Shown here: positions 8,091 to 17,212 of the stretch, piece after piece
Layout of the letters: the number at the start of each line of letters is the position of its first letter
Numbering within the stretch: position 1 is the first letter of the stretch
NCBI GenBank assembly: GCA_001689445.1
Contig: LUJN01000019.1
Coordinates: forward strand, 10,451 to 74,450
Source of the DNA: Bacteroidales bacterium M3
GTDB lineage: Bacteria > Bacteroidota > Bacteroidia > Bacteroidales > Muribaculaceae
DNA length: 64,000 bases
Reading direction: 5' to 3'
Notes under the pieces: generated by a model
The model's database searches: none
What the model saw: the letters and a program-made list of their open reading frames with translations, nothing else
What the model was told of the DNA's origin: nothing
Translations under genes and position numbers: made by a program

Positions 8091-9749
8091 ATGCCCGCAA
8101 CACTCCCCCCGCAGTTCCTCGACATGATCTCCGCATATCCGGCGATGGACGGCCTCGCCGACGCCTTGCGCGATGAGCCGGAGGTCTCGGTGCGCGTCAA
8201 CCGCCGCAAAGGCATCGCCGTGCCCGACGGTGCCGACCGCGTGCCGTGGTGTCGCGACGGATTCTATCTCGACACGCGCCCGCGCTTCACCTTCGACCCC
8301 GCCCTACATCAGGGGCTTTACTACGTGCAGGACGCCTCCTCCATGATACTCTCCGAGGTCGTGCGCCGGCTGAGCCGGGGGATGACCGCTCCGCGCTACC
8401 TCGACGCGTGCGCCGCCCCCGGCGGCAAGACCACAGCCGCCATCGACACCCTCCCCGACGACGCCATTGTCGTAGCCAACGAGTACGTCCGCTCACGCGC
8501 CATGACACTCCGCGAAAACATCATCAAGTGGGGCGCGCCCAACGTCATCATCTCCACCGGCGACACCGCGCGCCTGTCGCGCCTGCGGGGAGCATTTGAC
8601 ATCATCGCCGCCGATGTCCCCTGTTCCGGCGAGGGTATGATGCGCAAGGACGCCGAGGCCATCGCCCAATGGACCCCTGCGCTCGTCGACGAGTGCGCAG
8701 CCCGTCAGCGCGAGATTGTCGCCAACCTCTGGCCCGCGTTGCGCCCCGGCGGCTACCTCGTCTACAGCACCTGCACCTTCAACCGCCGCGAGAACGAGGA
8801 GATGGTCGCCCACATGGTCGACACCCTCGGCGCAGAGCCTGTCGACCTTGACCTGTGCGCCGACTTCGCCAGTATCGCCCCCGGCATCGACACCCCCTAT
8901 CCCTGCTGCCGCTTCATGCCCCACCGCCTGCGCGGCGAGGGCCTCTTCCTCGCCATCCTCCGCAAACCCGACACTACCCCTGGCAACCTCTCCACGCGCG
9001 ACAACAATCTCATCCCTCACGCAAACGCCCTCTCCCACGACAACACTCTCAAATGCGACAACAGCCAATCCCGCTATAGCCGCTCTGCACGCGACAACCG
9101 CTCGTTCCGAGACAACCAACCCCAACGCGACAGCCGCTCCCCGCGTAAAGGCAAAAACCGCCCCGACACAGCCGCCGCAAAAGTTCCTGCCGAGCTTACC
9201 CGACTCCTCACCCCCACCCTCGACTGGACCTACACCGCCACCCCATCGGCCATCACCGCATTCCCCGCCCACGGCGCAGACCTCCTCGCCGAGTGCCGCC
9301 GCCATCTCGACATCATCCACGCCGGCGTTGAAGTCGCCACCCTCAAAGGCCGCGACTACATCCCCTCCCACCCCCTCGCCATGACCACCGCCCTCGCTCC
9401 GACTTCGATTATAAGACCTATTGGACTTATTCGACCTATTAGCCCTACCCCCCTAAAAGCCCCTAAAGACCTTAACGACATTAAAGACCTTAAAGCCCCA
9501 ATCTACCCCACCGTAGAAGTCGACTACCCCACAGCCATCGCCTACCTCCGCCGCGAGTCCCTCACCCTCCCCGACGCCCCCCGAGGCCTCATCCTCCTCA
9601 CCTACGGTCACCACCCCCTCGGCTTCGCCAAAAACCTCGGCAACCGCGCCAACAACCTCTATCCCCCCGAACTTCGCATCCTCTCCACCCACACCCCCGA
9701 CACTCCCCCTGCCATCCTTCCAAACGACACCCATACCCCACAATCGTAG
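8091..9749 (+). CDS. rRNA m5C methyltransferase, RsmF/NOL1-NOP2-Sun family
   Basis: 552 residues. SAM motif DACAAPGGKTT (from residue 105), motif IV ADVPCSGEGMM (Cys178) and motif VI YSTCTFNRREN (Cys228, the expected nucleophile) identify an RNA cytosine-5 methyltransferase like RsmF/YebU, acting on 16S rRNA. The C-terminal RNA-binding part contains two low-complexity inserts: an RDN/Ser-rich stretch at about 296-360, and residues about 440-470 encoded by a 9-bp repeat array (IRPIGLIRPISP, then LKDLNDIKDLKAP-like). Sequence resumes as a conserved domain (DYPTAIAYLRRESL, then LLTYGHHPLGFAKNLG), so the insert sits inside a working gene. Confidence 0.85.
   Translation: MPATLPPQFLDMISAYPAMDGLADALRDEPEVSVRVNRRKGIAVPDGADRVPWCRDGFYLDTRPRFTFDPALHQGLYYVQDASSMILSEVVRRLSRGMTAPRYLDACAAPGGKTTAAIDTLPDDAIVVANEYVRSRAMTLRENIIKWGAPNVIISTGDTARLSRLRGAFDIIAADVPCSGEGMMRKDAEAIAQWTPALVDECAARQREIVANLWPALRPGGYLVYSTCTFNRRENEEMVAHMVDTLGAEPVDLDLCADFASIAPGIDTPYPCCRFMPHRLRGEGLFLAILRKPDTTPGNLSTRDNNLIPHANALSHDNTLKCDNSQSRYSRSARDNRSFRDNQPQRDSRSPRKGKNRPDTAAAKVPAELTRLLTPTLDWTYTATPSAITAFPAHGADLLAECRRHLDIIHAGVEVATLKGRDYIPSHPLAMTTALAPTSIIRPIGLIRPISPTPLKAPKDLNDIKDLKAPIYPTVEVDYPTAIAYLRRESLTLPDAPRGLILLTYGHHPLGFAKNLGNRANNLYPPELRILSTHTPDTPPAILPNDTHTPQS
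9409..9499 (+). repeat. Composite 9-mer array inside the rRNA methyltransferase gene
   Basis: Starts ATTATAAG, continues with CCTATTGGA/CTTATTCGA/CCTATTAGC-type 9-mers, a C-rich joint, then CCTTAACGA/CATTAAAGA/CCTTAAAGC units. Because the unit is 9 bp the host frame is kept. The same order of blocks occurs at 22814-22905 and 30860-30985. Confidence 0.75.
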
Positions 9750-9768
9750 GGACGCAACGTTCCACATG
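9745..9768 (+). repeat. Partial TGTAGGG-type repeat
   Basis: CGTAGGGACGCAACGTTCCA carries the constant outer end and the start of a stem (GACGCAACGTTCC), then diverges. It lies between the methyltransferase stop and the promoter of the AAA ATPase. Confidence 0.5.
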
Positions 9769-9796
9769 AAAATTTGATTATTCAAATCATAATTAT

Positions 9797-9804
9797 TATA
9801 TTTG
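9797..9804 (+). promoter_or_regulatory. Bacteroidota -7 box of the AAA ATPase gene
   Basis: TATATTTG lies 30 bases before the ATG at 9834. It falls within the longer open frame (from 9774), so the later start is chosen. Confidence 0.7.
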
Positions 9805-9833
9805 CAATAATTACATTTACAATAATCAAGATT

Positions 9834-10973
9834 ATGGATACCGACATTATAGCCAACCCCTTTGTCGTGGGAAGGTATGTCTCGCCACAGTATTTCTGCG
9901 ACCGTGAGCACGAGACCTCACTACTGATCAAGCATATTGACAACGGGCGCAACGTCGCCCTCATCTCGCCGCGACGAATGGGCAAGACGGGGATTATACG
10001 CCACGCTTTCAGCCAAGGAGACTTGAAAGAACGGTATCACCTTATTTTCATAGACATATATGCCACCTCGTCGCTGCCCGAACTCACCTACATGCTCGCC
10101 AAGGCGGTATACGACGACCTTAAATCAAAACGGCAGGCATGGTTTGAACGCTTCTCGCAGGTCGTGCGCTCGCTGCGCATGGGATTTAAGATTGATGCCA
10201 CCAGCGGAGAGCCGACATTTGACATCGGGCTTGGCGACATATCCGCCCCCGAGGAGACCCTCGACGAGATATTCCGCTATCTTGAGGAGGCCGACCGTCC
10301 CTGCGTGGTGGCAATCGACGAGTTCCAGCAGATAGGCAACTATCCCGAAGAAAACGTCGAGGCTCTGCTGCGCACAAAGATACAGACATGCCGCAACACT
10401 CAGTTCATATTTGCCGGTAGCAAACGCCATGTCATGGGCAACATGTTCCTCTCCTCCTCAAAGCCATTCTATCAGAGCGCGATAATCATGGGACTCGACC
10501 CGATACCCGAGGAGCGGTATGTCGAATTTGCAGTGCGGCTGTTCGGCGAGCGCGGCAAGTCAGTCGACCCCAACGTAGTGTCGCATGTCTACAGTCGGTT
10601 TGACGGCTGCACGTGGTTTGTGCAGATGATGATGAACGAGCTGTTTGCCATCACCCCCGACAGAGGATATTGCGGACAAGAAGCGGTAGACACGGCTTTC
10701 GACAACGTGATACAGTCGCAAGAGGGTGCCTATACGGCGATACTGTCGCGCCTCTCCCCCCGGCAGAAAGTCATCCTGCAGGCGATAGCACGCGAGGGTG
10801 TCGCCTCCGCCATCACCTCAGAGGAGTTCATTGCCCGCTACAGTCTTGGCTCCGCAAGTTCCGTGCAGGCAGCCGTCAAGCCCTTGCTCAAAAACGACAT
10901 ACTCACCCGCGAGGACGACACCTACCGCGTCTACGACTACTTCTTCCGCGAGTGGATGGCGACCGTCTATTGA
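9834..10973 (+). CDS. AAA ATPase of the archaeal-ATPase-like (PF01637-type) family
   Basis: 379 residues from 9834. N-terminal NPFVVGRYV..YFCDRE, Walker A SPRRMGKTG (Lys51) and Walker B VVAIDEFQQI (about Asp162), followed by arginine-containing AAA+ lid segments and a C-terminal winged-helix-like region (SPRQKVILQAIAREG, then KPLLKNDILTREDDTYRVYD). This is a common STAND/ATPase_2 group in Bacteroidales, often multi-copy. The role is unknown and some relatives occur near toxin or nuclease genes. No partner gene is adjacent here. It is monocistronic with its own promoter. Confidence 0.8.
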   Translation: MDTDIIANPFVVGRYVSPQYFCDREHETSLLIKHIDNGRNVALISPRRMGKTGIIRHAFSQGDLKERYHLIFIDIYATSSLPELTYMLAKAVYDDLKSKRQAWFERFSQVVRSLRMGFKIDATSGEPTFDIGLGDISAPEETLDEIFRYLEEADRPCVVAIDEFQQIGNYPEENVEALLRTKIQTCRNTQFIFAGSKRHVMGNMFLSSSKPFYQSAIIMGLDPIPEERYVEFAVRLFGERGKSVDPNVVSHVYSRFDGCTWFVQMMMNELFAITPDRGYCGQEAVDTAFDNVIQSQEGAYTAILSRLSPRQKVILQAIAREGVASAITSEEFIARYSLGSASSVQAAVKPLLKNDILTREDDTYRVYDYFFREWMATVY

Positions 10974-11100
10974 TTTTTTCACGGTTTTTGTAATCTTTTT
11001 TGCTTAGTTGGGTGTTATATCACTGTCGCGGCTTTCGGGCCGTGGCGACAAAAGTGTACACAATGAGATTATTTGTCAAACAGTTTTTCAATATCCAACG

Positions 11101-11733
11101 ATGAAAAAAATCTTACTTTTCGTGGCAGTTGCCGCATCTCTCTCCTTTGCAGCATGCAGCAGCGCAGACAAGGCCGCCAACGAGTCGGCCGACTCTTTCA
11201 AGTCAAAAATCGAGAACTGCACCAACCCCGACAGCCTCAAGATATACGTCGAGCAGGCCAAGGAATATGCCCAGAAGCTCATCAGCGAGGGCAAGGTAGA
11301 CGAGGCCAAGAAATACCTAAACGACATACAGCCCACCGTGGAGAAGTATGCTCCCTCGCTCGCCGGCACTCTTTCGACTGTCAAGAACCTTGTTGACAAG
11401 GTGCCCGCATCGGCCGAAAGCGCAACCGACGCAGCCACCGACAGCCTCAAGTCGGCCGCCTCTGACGCCGTCAACGCCGCAGGCGATGCCGTCAATGCAG
11501 CCGGCGACGCTGTGAGCGCCAAAGCCAACGAGGTGAAGGATGCCGCCACCGACAAGGCCAACGAGGTGAAGGATGCCGCCACCGACAAGGCCAACGAGGT
11601 GAAGGATGCCGCCGCCGACAAGGCCAACGAGGTGAAGCAGAACGTCAAAGATGGTGTTGACAACGCCAAGCAGAAGAGTGCCGACGCCATCCAGAGCGCA
11701 GCCGACAAGGCCAAGGAAGCCCTCGGCAAGTAA
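11101..11733 (+). CDS. Repeat lipoprotein, LEA/apolipophorin-like helical tail
   Basis: 210 residues from the Met at 11101, chosen because MKKILLF...SFAAC is a clean lipoprotein signal (Cys19). After an acidic helical region, the C-terminal third is built of an 11-residue amphipathic repeat (KANEVKDAATD), coded by nearly identical 33-bp DNA repeats at 11521-11643. Such 11-mers form long amphipathic helices, as in LEA or apolipoprotein-like proteins, and may lie on membranes. The function is not known. The tandem DNA repeat makes copy-number variation likely. Confidence 0.75.
   Translation: MKKILLFVAVAASLSFAACSSADKAANESADSFKSKIENCTNPDSLKIYVEQAKEYAQKLISEGKVDEAKKYLNDIQPTVEKYAPSLAGTLSTVKNLVDKVPASAESATDAATDSLKSAASDAVNAAGDAVNAAGDAVSAKANEVKDAATDKANEVKDAATDKANEVKDAAADKANEVKQNVKDGVDNAKQKSADAIQSAADKAKEALGK
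11521..11643 (+). repeat. 33-bp tandem repeat in lipoprotein gene
   Basis: About 3.5 copies of a 33-bp unit beginning GCCAACGAGGTGAAGGATGC, almost identical at DNA level, which suggests recent expansion or concerted evolution rather than protein-level selection alone. Confidence 0.85.
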
Positions 11734-11743
11734 CCGACATCAA

Positions 11744-11835
11744 AAATAAGTCGAAGACTTTAACTTAGGTTAACCCCACACTAAGCAAAAAGCGAGGAAA
11801 ATCGTCAGATTTCCCCGCTTTTGCGTTGTATGGGG
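11744..11835 (+). repeat. Double-hairpin repeat element, copy B
   Basis: AAATAAGTCGAAGACTT, then a hairpin from CCCCACA (11774) to TATGGGG (11835), with inner arms GCGAGGAAAATC and GATTTCCCCGC. Both arms differ from copy A, keeping most pairing. Confidence 0.8.
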
Positions 11836-11995
11836 TGCCAGTGCCACGCACCGTAGGATTCCTCGGAGAGGATATATCCCTTGCAGCCAATCTTGACACA
11901 CTGTCATAACATTATTTAGCAGCCGGGGATTGTCACTTTGGCACAAGATTTGTTATAGATACATTGGGCAATCGTGACAACACACCCCAAGCCTT

Positions 11996-12020
11996 AGGGT
12001 CGCGACCTGTCGCGACCGCG
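11996..12020 (+). repeat. Palindromic repeat, GGGTCGCGACC type
   Basis: TAGGGTCGCGACCTGTCGCG followed by ACCGCG. Shares its stem word with the copy at 12682-12707, so slyD is flanked on both sides by the same palindrome. Confidence 0.7.
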
Positions 12021-12076
12021 AATAGGACGGCTGCCCTGAAACATGAAATATTTAATCACTTAATAAAACTACAGTT

Positions 12077-12661
12077 ATGGAAAAGATTCAACCGGGCAAA
12101 TACGTGGAACTCGGATACGACCTCTACGAAGTAAGCCCCAACGGCGAGAAACTCGTCCACCAGACCGACGAGAAAGATCCCGAAAAGATAATATTCGGCG
12201 TGACACGCGGCATGATTATACCCCTCGAAAAGGCCATCGACGGCCTCGCCGTGGGCGACACGTTTGATGTCACAGTCGAGGCCAAGGAGGCTTTCGGCCC
12301 CCGCGACCCCGAGCAGATCGCCGAGCTTGAAAAGGACATCTTCGAGGTAGACGGCAAGTTTGACGCCGACGTTATCAAGAAAGGCGCCATCGTGCCCATG
12401 ATGACCGCCGACGGCTACCGCATCAACGGCGTGGTGCTCGACGTCACCGACGACAAGGTGAAGATGGACTTCAACCACCCCCTCGCAGGTAAGGACGTGC
12501 GCTTCTCCGGCAAGATTATCACCGTGCGCGACGCCACCCCCGAGGAACTACAGCCCCAGCACGGATGCGGCTGCGGATGCCACGACGACGCCTGCGGTGA
12601 CTCGTGCGGCTGTGACGACCACAGCCACTGCGGCGACAGCTCCTGCGGCTGCGGCCACTGA
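12077..12661 (+). CDS. slyD: SlyD-type FKBP peptidyl-prolyl isomerase with metal-binding tail
   Basis: 194 residues. The FKBP half and inserted IF domain are recognisable: YDLYE, GMIIPLEKAIDGLAVGDTF, EAFGPRDPEQI, DFNHPLAGKDVRFSGKI. SlyD catalyses prolyl isomerisation and chaperones folding in the cytoplasm. The last 35 residues are a Cys/His-rich tail (repeated CGC, CGCGCHDDAC, CDDHSHC) typical of nickel- or zinc-binding SlyD proteins that deliver metal. It is flanked by palindromic repeats and convergent with tolC. Confidence 0.9.
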   Translation: MEKIQPGKYVELGYDLYEVSPNGEKLVHQTDEKDPEKIIFGVTRGMIIPLEKAIDGLAVGDTFDVTVEAKEAFGPRDPEQIAELEKDIFEVDGKFDADVIKKGAIVPMMTADGYRINGVVLDVTDDKVKMDFNHPLAGKDVRFSGKIITVRDATPEELQPQHGCGCGCHDDACGDSCGCDDHSHCGDSSCGCGH

Positions 12662-12681
12662 TTCTCCCCAAATCACAAAAA

Positions 12682-12707
12682 TAGGGTCGCGACCTGTCGC
12701 GACCCTA
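12682..12707. terminator. Palindrome between convergent slyD and tolC-like genes
   Basis: TAGGGTCGCGACC and GTCGCGACCCTA form a strong stem; the + strand continues ATTTTGTTTTG. It probably ends slyD transcription and belongs to the dispersed palindrome family. Confidence 0.65.
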
Positions 12708-12752
12708 TTTTGTTTTGAGGGTGTTGCAAAACAGCCAAACACCCTCTTTGTT

Positions 12753-14060
12753 TTACTGCCCTGTCGCCAACTGCGACGTGGCGATAAGATATTCCGTGAG
12801 CTTCACCTGATACTCCGCGTATGCCTCAGTGTAGTCGTCGCAGCTCTGACGGTGCAGTGCCTCGGCGGCAAGCAGGTCGGTGATGGTCGTTGTGCCCGCG
12901 CTGTAGAATACGCGATACAGCCGCAGGTTCTCGGCCGACTGCCCTATCGACTCCATGGCGATGGCTGCCTTGCGCTGCGCCGCCGTCAGATCATCCCACG
13001 CCTTGCGCATACCTATCTCGATAAGCTCTGCATAGTCGTCAAGCTCTATCCGTGCGGTCTGCGTCTCGAGTTTACGCCGTTTCATGGCATGTGAGCCGCC
13101 CCACCATCCCGAGATAGGGATATTCACCGCCACAAACACCGCCCCATAGCCATGGTTGGTGTCGAGCGCGTTCTGATAGAAATACCCCGCGCCGGCACCC
13201 ACCATAGGCAGGTTCTTGCCAAGTTCCATGCGCTGTCGCAGCTTGGCGGCGTCGAGGTTCTTCTCCAGCAGCTGATACTGCGGGCTTTCGGCTATGCATG
13301 TCGACGGCTCACGGTACAGGTCATACGGTATCCCTATCGAGTCGGGAGCCTCCACAAAGTCGATATCCACCGATGTCGAGTCCGCGCCGATATATTGTGC
13401 CAACACCATCCCGCAGAGGGCGATGCCATTGTCGAGGTCCACCTTGTCGGCGCGTAGCTGGTTGAGCCTAAGCCGGGCTTCCAGCAGGTCATTGGCGGTT
13501 ATCAGCCCCGCGTCGAGGGCCGCCTGCACGTCATGGCACAGCGAGTCCACCGCCGTCATGGCGGCGTCAAGCGTGCGACGCTTGGCCCTGAGTGCGGCAA
13601 TCTGCCAGTAATACTTGTCGACCGTCAGCACCACGTCGTCGGCGGTCTGACGCCGTTGCAGCTCGCTTACCGCCACGCCTATCTCGGCCAGTTTGTTGCC
13701 GTTGACAATCTGGCCGCCCATAAACACGGGCTGAACGGCCGTCACCCCGCCGTTGACCGACTTGTCAAAAAACGACACCGTGAGGAAGTCGAGCACGCCA
13801 AACTGTATCACACCCTTGTTTGACTTGAAGGCAAACCCCGTGGCGTTTATCTGCGGGAAATACTTGGTGAACGCCTCCTTGCGTGTCTGCTCGGCCATGC
13901 CGACGGCATTGCGCGCCGTGCGTATCTTGACATTGTTTTCAAGTGCCATACGCCGGCACTCTTCAAGCGACATCGGGGCCGTCTGCGCCGACATCGACGA
14001 CACGAGCGACGATATTATGGCAACGATTGCCACTGCCATATGACGATATGCTGTTTTCAT
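12753..14060 (-). CDS. TolC-family outer membrane efflux protein
   Basis: 435 residues from the Met at 14060, which overlaps the pump stop by ATGA and begins a signal peptide (MKTAYRHMAVAIVAII...SMSAQ). Two OEP repeats are seen (MSLEECRRMALENNVKIRTARN; later LEARLRLNQLRADK and KAWDDLTAAQRK) with long coiled helices. It forms the outer-membrane channel of the tripartite pump encoded upstream in the same operon. The order adaptor, pump, channel is standard. Confidence 0.9.
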   Translation of the reverse strand: MKTAYRHMAVAIVAIISSLVSSMSAQTAPMSLEECRRMALENNVKIRTARNAVGMAEQTRKEAFTKYFPQINATGFAFKSNKGVIQFGVLDFLTVSFFDKSVNGGVTAVQPVFMGGQIVNGNKLAEIGVAVSELQRRQTADDVVLTVDKYYWQIAALRAKRRTLDAAMTAVDSLCHDVQAALDAGLITANDLLEARLRLNQLRADKVDLDNGIALCGMVLAQYIGADSTSVDIDFVEAPDSIGIPYDLYREPSTCIAESPQYQLLEKNLDAAKLRQRMELGKNLPMVGAGAGYFYQNALDTNHGYGAVFVAVNIPISGWWGGSHAMKRRKLETQTARIELDDYAELIEIGMRKAWDDLTAAQRKAAIAMESIGQSAENLRLYRVFYSAGTTTITDLLAAEALHRQSCDDYTEAYAEYQVKLTEYLIATSQLATGQ

Positions 14061-17000
14061 TGTGCTACGGTATTTGTATTGTTGCCCGCGCCCTTGGGTG
14101 ATGTCTTCCAGTAGGCGATCGGTATGAATGTCAGTATATAGACCATCGTGATAAGCGTGCCCCAGAATATTACGATGCCCATCGGCTGCCACAGGCCGCT
14201 CGCGCTCAACGCCATCGGCACGACACCCATCGACGCCGCCGAGGAGGTCAGGAAGATGGGGCGCATACGCCGCTTGGCCGACGCGAGGCTCGCGTCACGC
14301 GGCGACAGTCCCTCGGTGCGCTGCAGCTCGTCGGCATAGTCTATCATGATGATGGCGTTGCGCACCAGGATGCCCATGAGGCTTATAAGCCCGAGCGTGC
14401 ACGTGAGGCTCAGCACCATGTTCTGCACCACAAGCCCGAATGCCATGCCCGGCAGACACAGCAGCAGGCACCCCACAAGCAGCAACGACACCCCGACCCG
14501 CTTGTAGTGCATAAGCAGGATGAAAAATATAATGACCGACGCCATCAGCAGCGCGGTGAGGATATTGGGCAATATATCCATGGTCTGTGACCACTCGCCG
14601 CCATAGGCTATCTTGTACCCCTCGGGCAGCGGCAACTCCTTGAGCCGCTCTTGCAGCTGGCGGGTGAGGTTGATGGCATTGTCCCCGCGCTCCATCTCCG
14701 ACATCACTGTCACTGTGGGGATGCCGTTGCGGTGTGACAGCTGCCCCCGGCACCATGTCGGCACGACCTTGGCAAACTGGCTCACAGGCACATTCTCAAA
14801 GTCGACGACCGATATGCGCTCCGAGCCGAGCTGCCCGGCGTCCGAGGCGTGGGCGCTCCGCGTCTTGGCCACCACGGGAATGCCATAATCCCCTTCCCAC
14901 ACCGTGGCGAGCGGCAGCCCGTCGGAGGTATACCTCATCGCAAGCGTGAGCTGCACGAGTGTCGAGTTAAGCCCGAGACGCGACATGGCGTCATTGTCGG
15001 CCTGTATCTCGGTCACCATCTGCGGCTCGGCAAGGCTCGACCTCACGAGCTTAAGCTCCGGCATACTCCTCATTATCGAGGCTATCGAGTCGGAAATCTG
15101 CTGCAACGTCCCGTAATCCGGCCCGCTGACACGCACCTCCACCGGATTCTGCGCCATCGAGTAGCTCAACTGCTTGAATCTCACGATAGCATCGGGAAAA
15201 TATGAGCAATATCGCGGCGTGTACTCGTTGAGCACATCAATGGTTGCCGCGCTACTCACGGTGTTGACGATAAATTGCGCATAGTTTGGGCCCCCGACCT
15301 CGGGAGTGTAGGTGGTCTGGAATCGCGGCGAGCTGCACCCGTGGAATATCGCCACCGACACCACGCGTTTGTCCCGCCTAAGTATGGAGGCCATCGAGTC
15401 GGCCACCTGCGACGTGCGCTCAAGCGGCGTACCGGTCGGTAGTGTTATCTCCACGGCAAACTGGTTGCGCTCGGCGATAGGCATCAGCTGTATCGGGCGC
15501 TTGACAAGCACCACCAACCCGAGTATCACGGTCACAATCCCGATGACGATTACCGTCTTTGGAAATTTGAAGCACACATCTATGAGCCTGTCATATCCAC
15601 CCTGCAACGCCTTGAGAAACGAGAAATGCTTCTTCCCGGCCATCCCCGCCGCCTTCTGCGGCTTTATAAGGTGGTACTGCATCAGCGGCACAAGCATCTC
15701 GGCCACAAAAAGCGAAATAAACAGTATGATGGTGATGCTCCACGGGAAGTCGGTCAGGAAGTCGCGCATCATCCCGGTCATGGTGATAAGGAACGGGAAA
15801 AACGTGATGGAGATGGCGAGCGTCGCCGATATGATGGCCTTGAAAAACTCGGTCGCGCTCGACAGTGTGGCGCTCTTGCGGTCAACCCCCTGCGAGAGCA
15901 GCTCCACATAGTTGTCAATGATTACCACCGAGTTGTCCACTATCATGCCGAGCGACACGATGAGGCACGCCAGCGTGACGGTGTTAAGCTCGATGCCGAG
16001 CACATAGAACAGTCCCAGCGAGATAAATATCGTGATGGGTATGGTCGAGGCCGCTATAAGGGCCACCCGCAACGGCAACAGCAGCACGATGGCCACAAGC
16101 ACCCCGACAACGGCTATCAGCAGCTCGGTCAGGAAGTCGGTCACGCTGTTGTTGACATCCTCCGGCTGGTTGGTAATGCGGAACAGCTTCACGTCGTCGG
16201 GAAGAGTGGTCTCGAAAGCCGTGATTTTCTCCTCGACACGCTTGCCCATCTCGACGACATTCTTGCCATCCTTTATCTCCACGCTCAACACGAGCGACTT
16301 GACCCCGTTATTGGTGACAAAGCTCGTCGGCGTGGGGTATTCCTTCTCCACCCGCGCGATATCACCAAGCCTCACAGCCTCGCCGCCGGGGGTGGAAAAC
16401 ACTATCTGGTCTGCCACCTCCTTGACCGAGTTGAAAGCCCGGCTCACCCTTATGGGGGAGGTGTAGCCGTCCGAGCGCAGTTCGCCTCCCGTGGTCGAGA
16501 ATCCCTGTGCCGCCAGCGACAGTGCTATTGTCTTTTCCCCGATGCCGTATTGCGACAGCTTCGCCGGGTCGACATACACCGCTATCTGCTCATGACGGTC
16601 ACCGTACACCGTCATGCGTCCCACGCTCTCTATGTCACGCAGGCGGTCCTTGAGGTCATCCATATAGTCGCCAAGTTCCCGGTAGGTCTTGTCATCGCTC
16701 GACATCGTGATCAGCAACGCCGACGTGGCCCCGAAGTCCGAGATTACCTCCATCCCGAGCACCCCCTTGGGTAGTTTCATCTTTACCTCGCCCAGGCCGG
16801 CCCTGAACTTGTTCCAGAACTGCTCCGTGTCGGTGACATTCTCGTCAAGCTCGACATAGATGATCACCATGCCCGACTTGGTGTCGCTCTTGGTGTCACT
16901 CTTCTTCACCTCCTTGAACGAGAACACATACTCCTCCAGCGGCTTGGTGACCTCCTGCTCTATCTGCTCGGCCGTAGCCCCGGGATACACCGCCGCCAGC

Positions 17001-17203
17001 ACACCCTCGGTGACGGTGTAGGTGGGAAACTCGTTCTTGTCGATGACCGCCAGTGAGTAGACGCCAAACGCCACCAGGCAGCACACTATCATTATCACCA
17101 CCGAACTGTAACGGTAGCCCCACGCCACAATCGGGGCGGGTTTCAGCGACGGACGGGGCTGTGGAGTCCCGCCGGCGGTGGATTTGTCCTCTGATGATGC
17201 CAT
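14057..17203 (-). CDS. RND efflux pump, inner membrane transporter
   Basis: 1048 residues, full length for the AcrB/MexB/HAE group. A short Pro-rich N-terminus is followed by TM1 (YSSVVIMIVCCLVAFGVYSL), two large periplasmic loops, and TM clusters including the segment LACLIVSLGMIVDNSVVIID that holds the family's acidic proton-relay residue. It exports drugs or other amphiphiles using the proton gradient. The substrate cannot be told. It sits 9 bases after the adaptor gene and overlaps tolC by 4 bases. Confidence 0.93.
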   Translation of the reverse strand: MASSEDKSTAGGTPQPRPSLKPAPIVAWGYRYSSVVIMIVCCLVAFGVYSLAVIDKNEFPTYTVTEGVLAAVYPGATAEQIEQEVTKPLEEYVFSFKEVKKSDTKSDTKSGMVIIYVELDENVTDTEQFWNKFRAGLGEVKMKLPKGVLGMEVISDFGATSALLITMSSDDKTYRELGDYMDDLKDRLRDIESVGRMTVYGDRHEQIAVYVDPAKLSQYGIGEKTIALSLAAQGFSTTGGELRSDGYTSPIRVSRAFNSVKEVADQIVFSTPGGEAVRLGDIARVEKEYPTPTSFVTNNGVKSLVLSVEIKDGKNVVEMGKRVEEKITAFETTLPDDVKLFRITNQPEDVNNSVTDFLTELLIAVVGVLVAIVLLLPLRVALIAASTIPITIFISLGLFYVLGIELNTVTLACLIVSLGMIVDNSVVIIDNYVELLSQGVDRKSATLSSATEFFKAIISATLAISITFFPFLITMTGMMRDFLTDFPWSITIILFISLFVAEMLVPLMQYHLIKPQKAAGMAGKKHFSFLKALQGGYDRLIDVCFKFPKTVIVIGIVTVILGLVVLVKRPIQLMPIAERNQFAVEITLPTGTPLERTSQVADSMASILRRDKRVVSVAIFHGCSSPRFQTTYTPEVGGPNYAQFIVNTVSSAATIDVLNEYTPRYCSYFPDAIVRFKQLSYSMAQNPVEVRVSGPDYGTLQQISDSIASIMRSMPELKLVRSSLAEPQMVTEIQADNDAMSRLGLNSTLVQLTLAMRYTSDGLPLATVWEGDYGIPVVAKTRSAHASDAGQLGSERISVVDFENVPVSQFAKVVPTWCRGQLSHRNGIPTVTVMSEMERGDNAINLTRQLQERLKELPLPEGYKIAYGGEWSQTMDILPNILTALLMASVIIFFILLMHYKRVGVSLLLVGCLLLCLPGMAFGLVVQNMVLSLTCTLGLISLMGILVRNAIIMIDYADELQRTEGLSPRDASLASAKRRMRPIFLTSSAASMGVVPMALSASGLWQPMGIVIFWGTLITMVYILTFIPIAYWKTSPKGAGNNTNTVAQ

Positions 17204-17212
17204 AGCCGATTA

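Larger units (their letters stand above)
11734..12076. other. Intergenic region with two repeat elements
   Basis: Holds double-hairpin copy B (11744-11835), a conserved trailing motif TTCCTCGGAGAGGATA about 20 bases after it (also seen after copy C), and a palindrome at 11996-12020. No confident gene and no clear TAnnTTTG box for the downstream slyD were seen. Confidence 0.6.

Noticed and set aside
8493..9371. Long minus-strand open frame opposite the rRNA methyltransferase
   Set aside because: Gly/Val/Ala-rich shadow of a high-GC gene; no motif, start signal or promoter.
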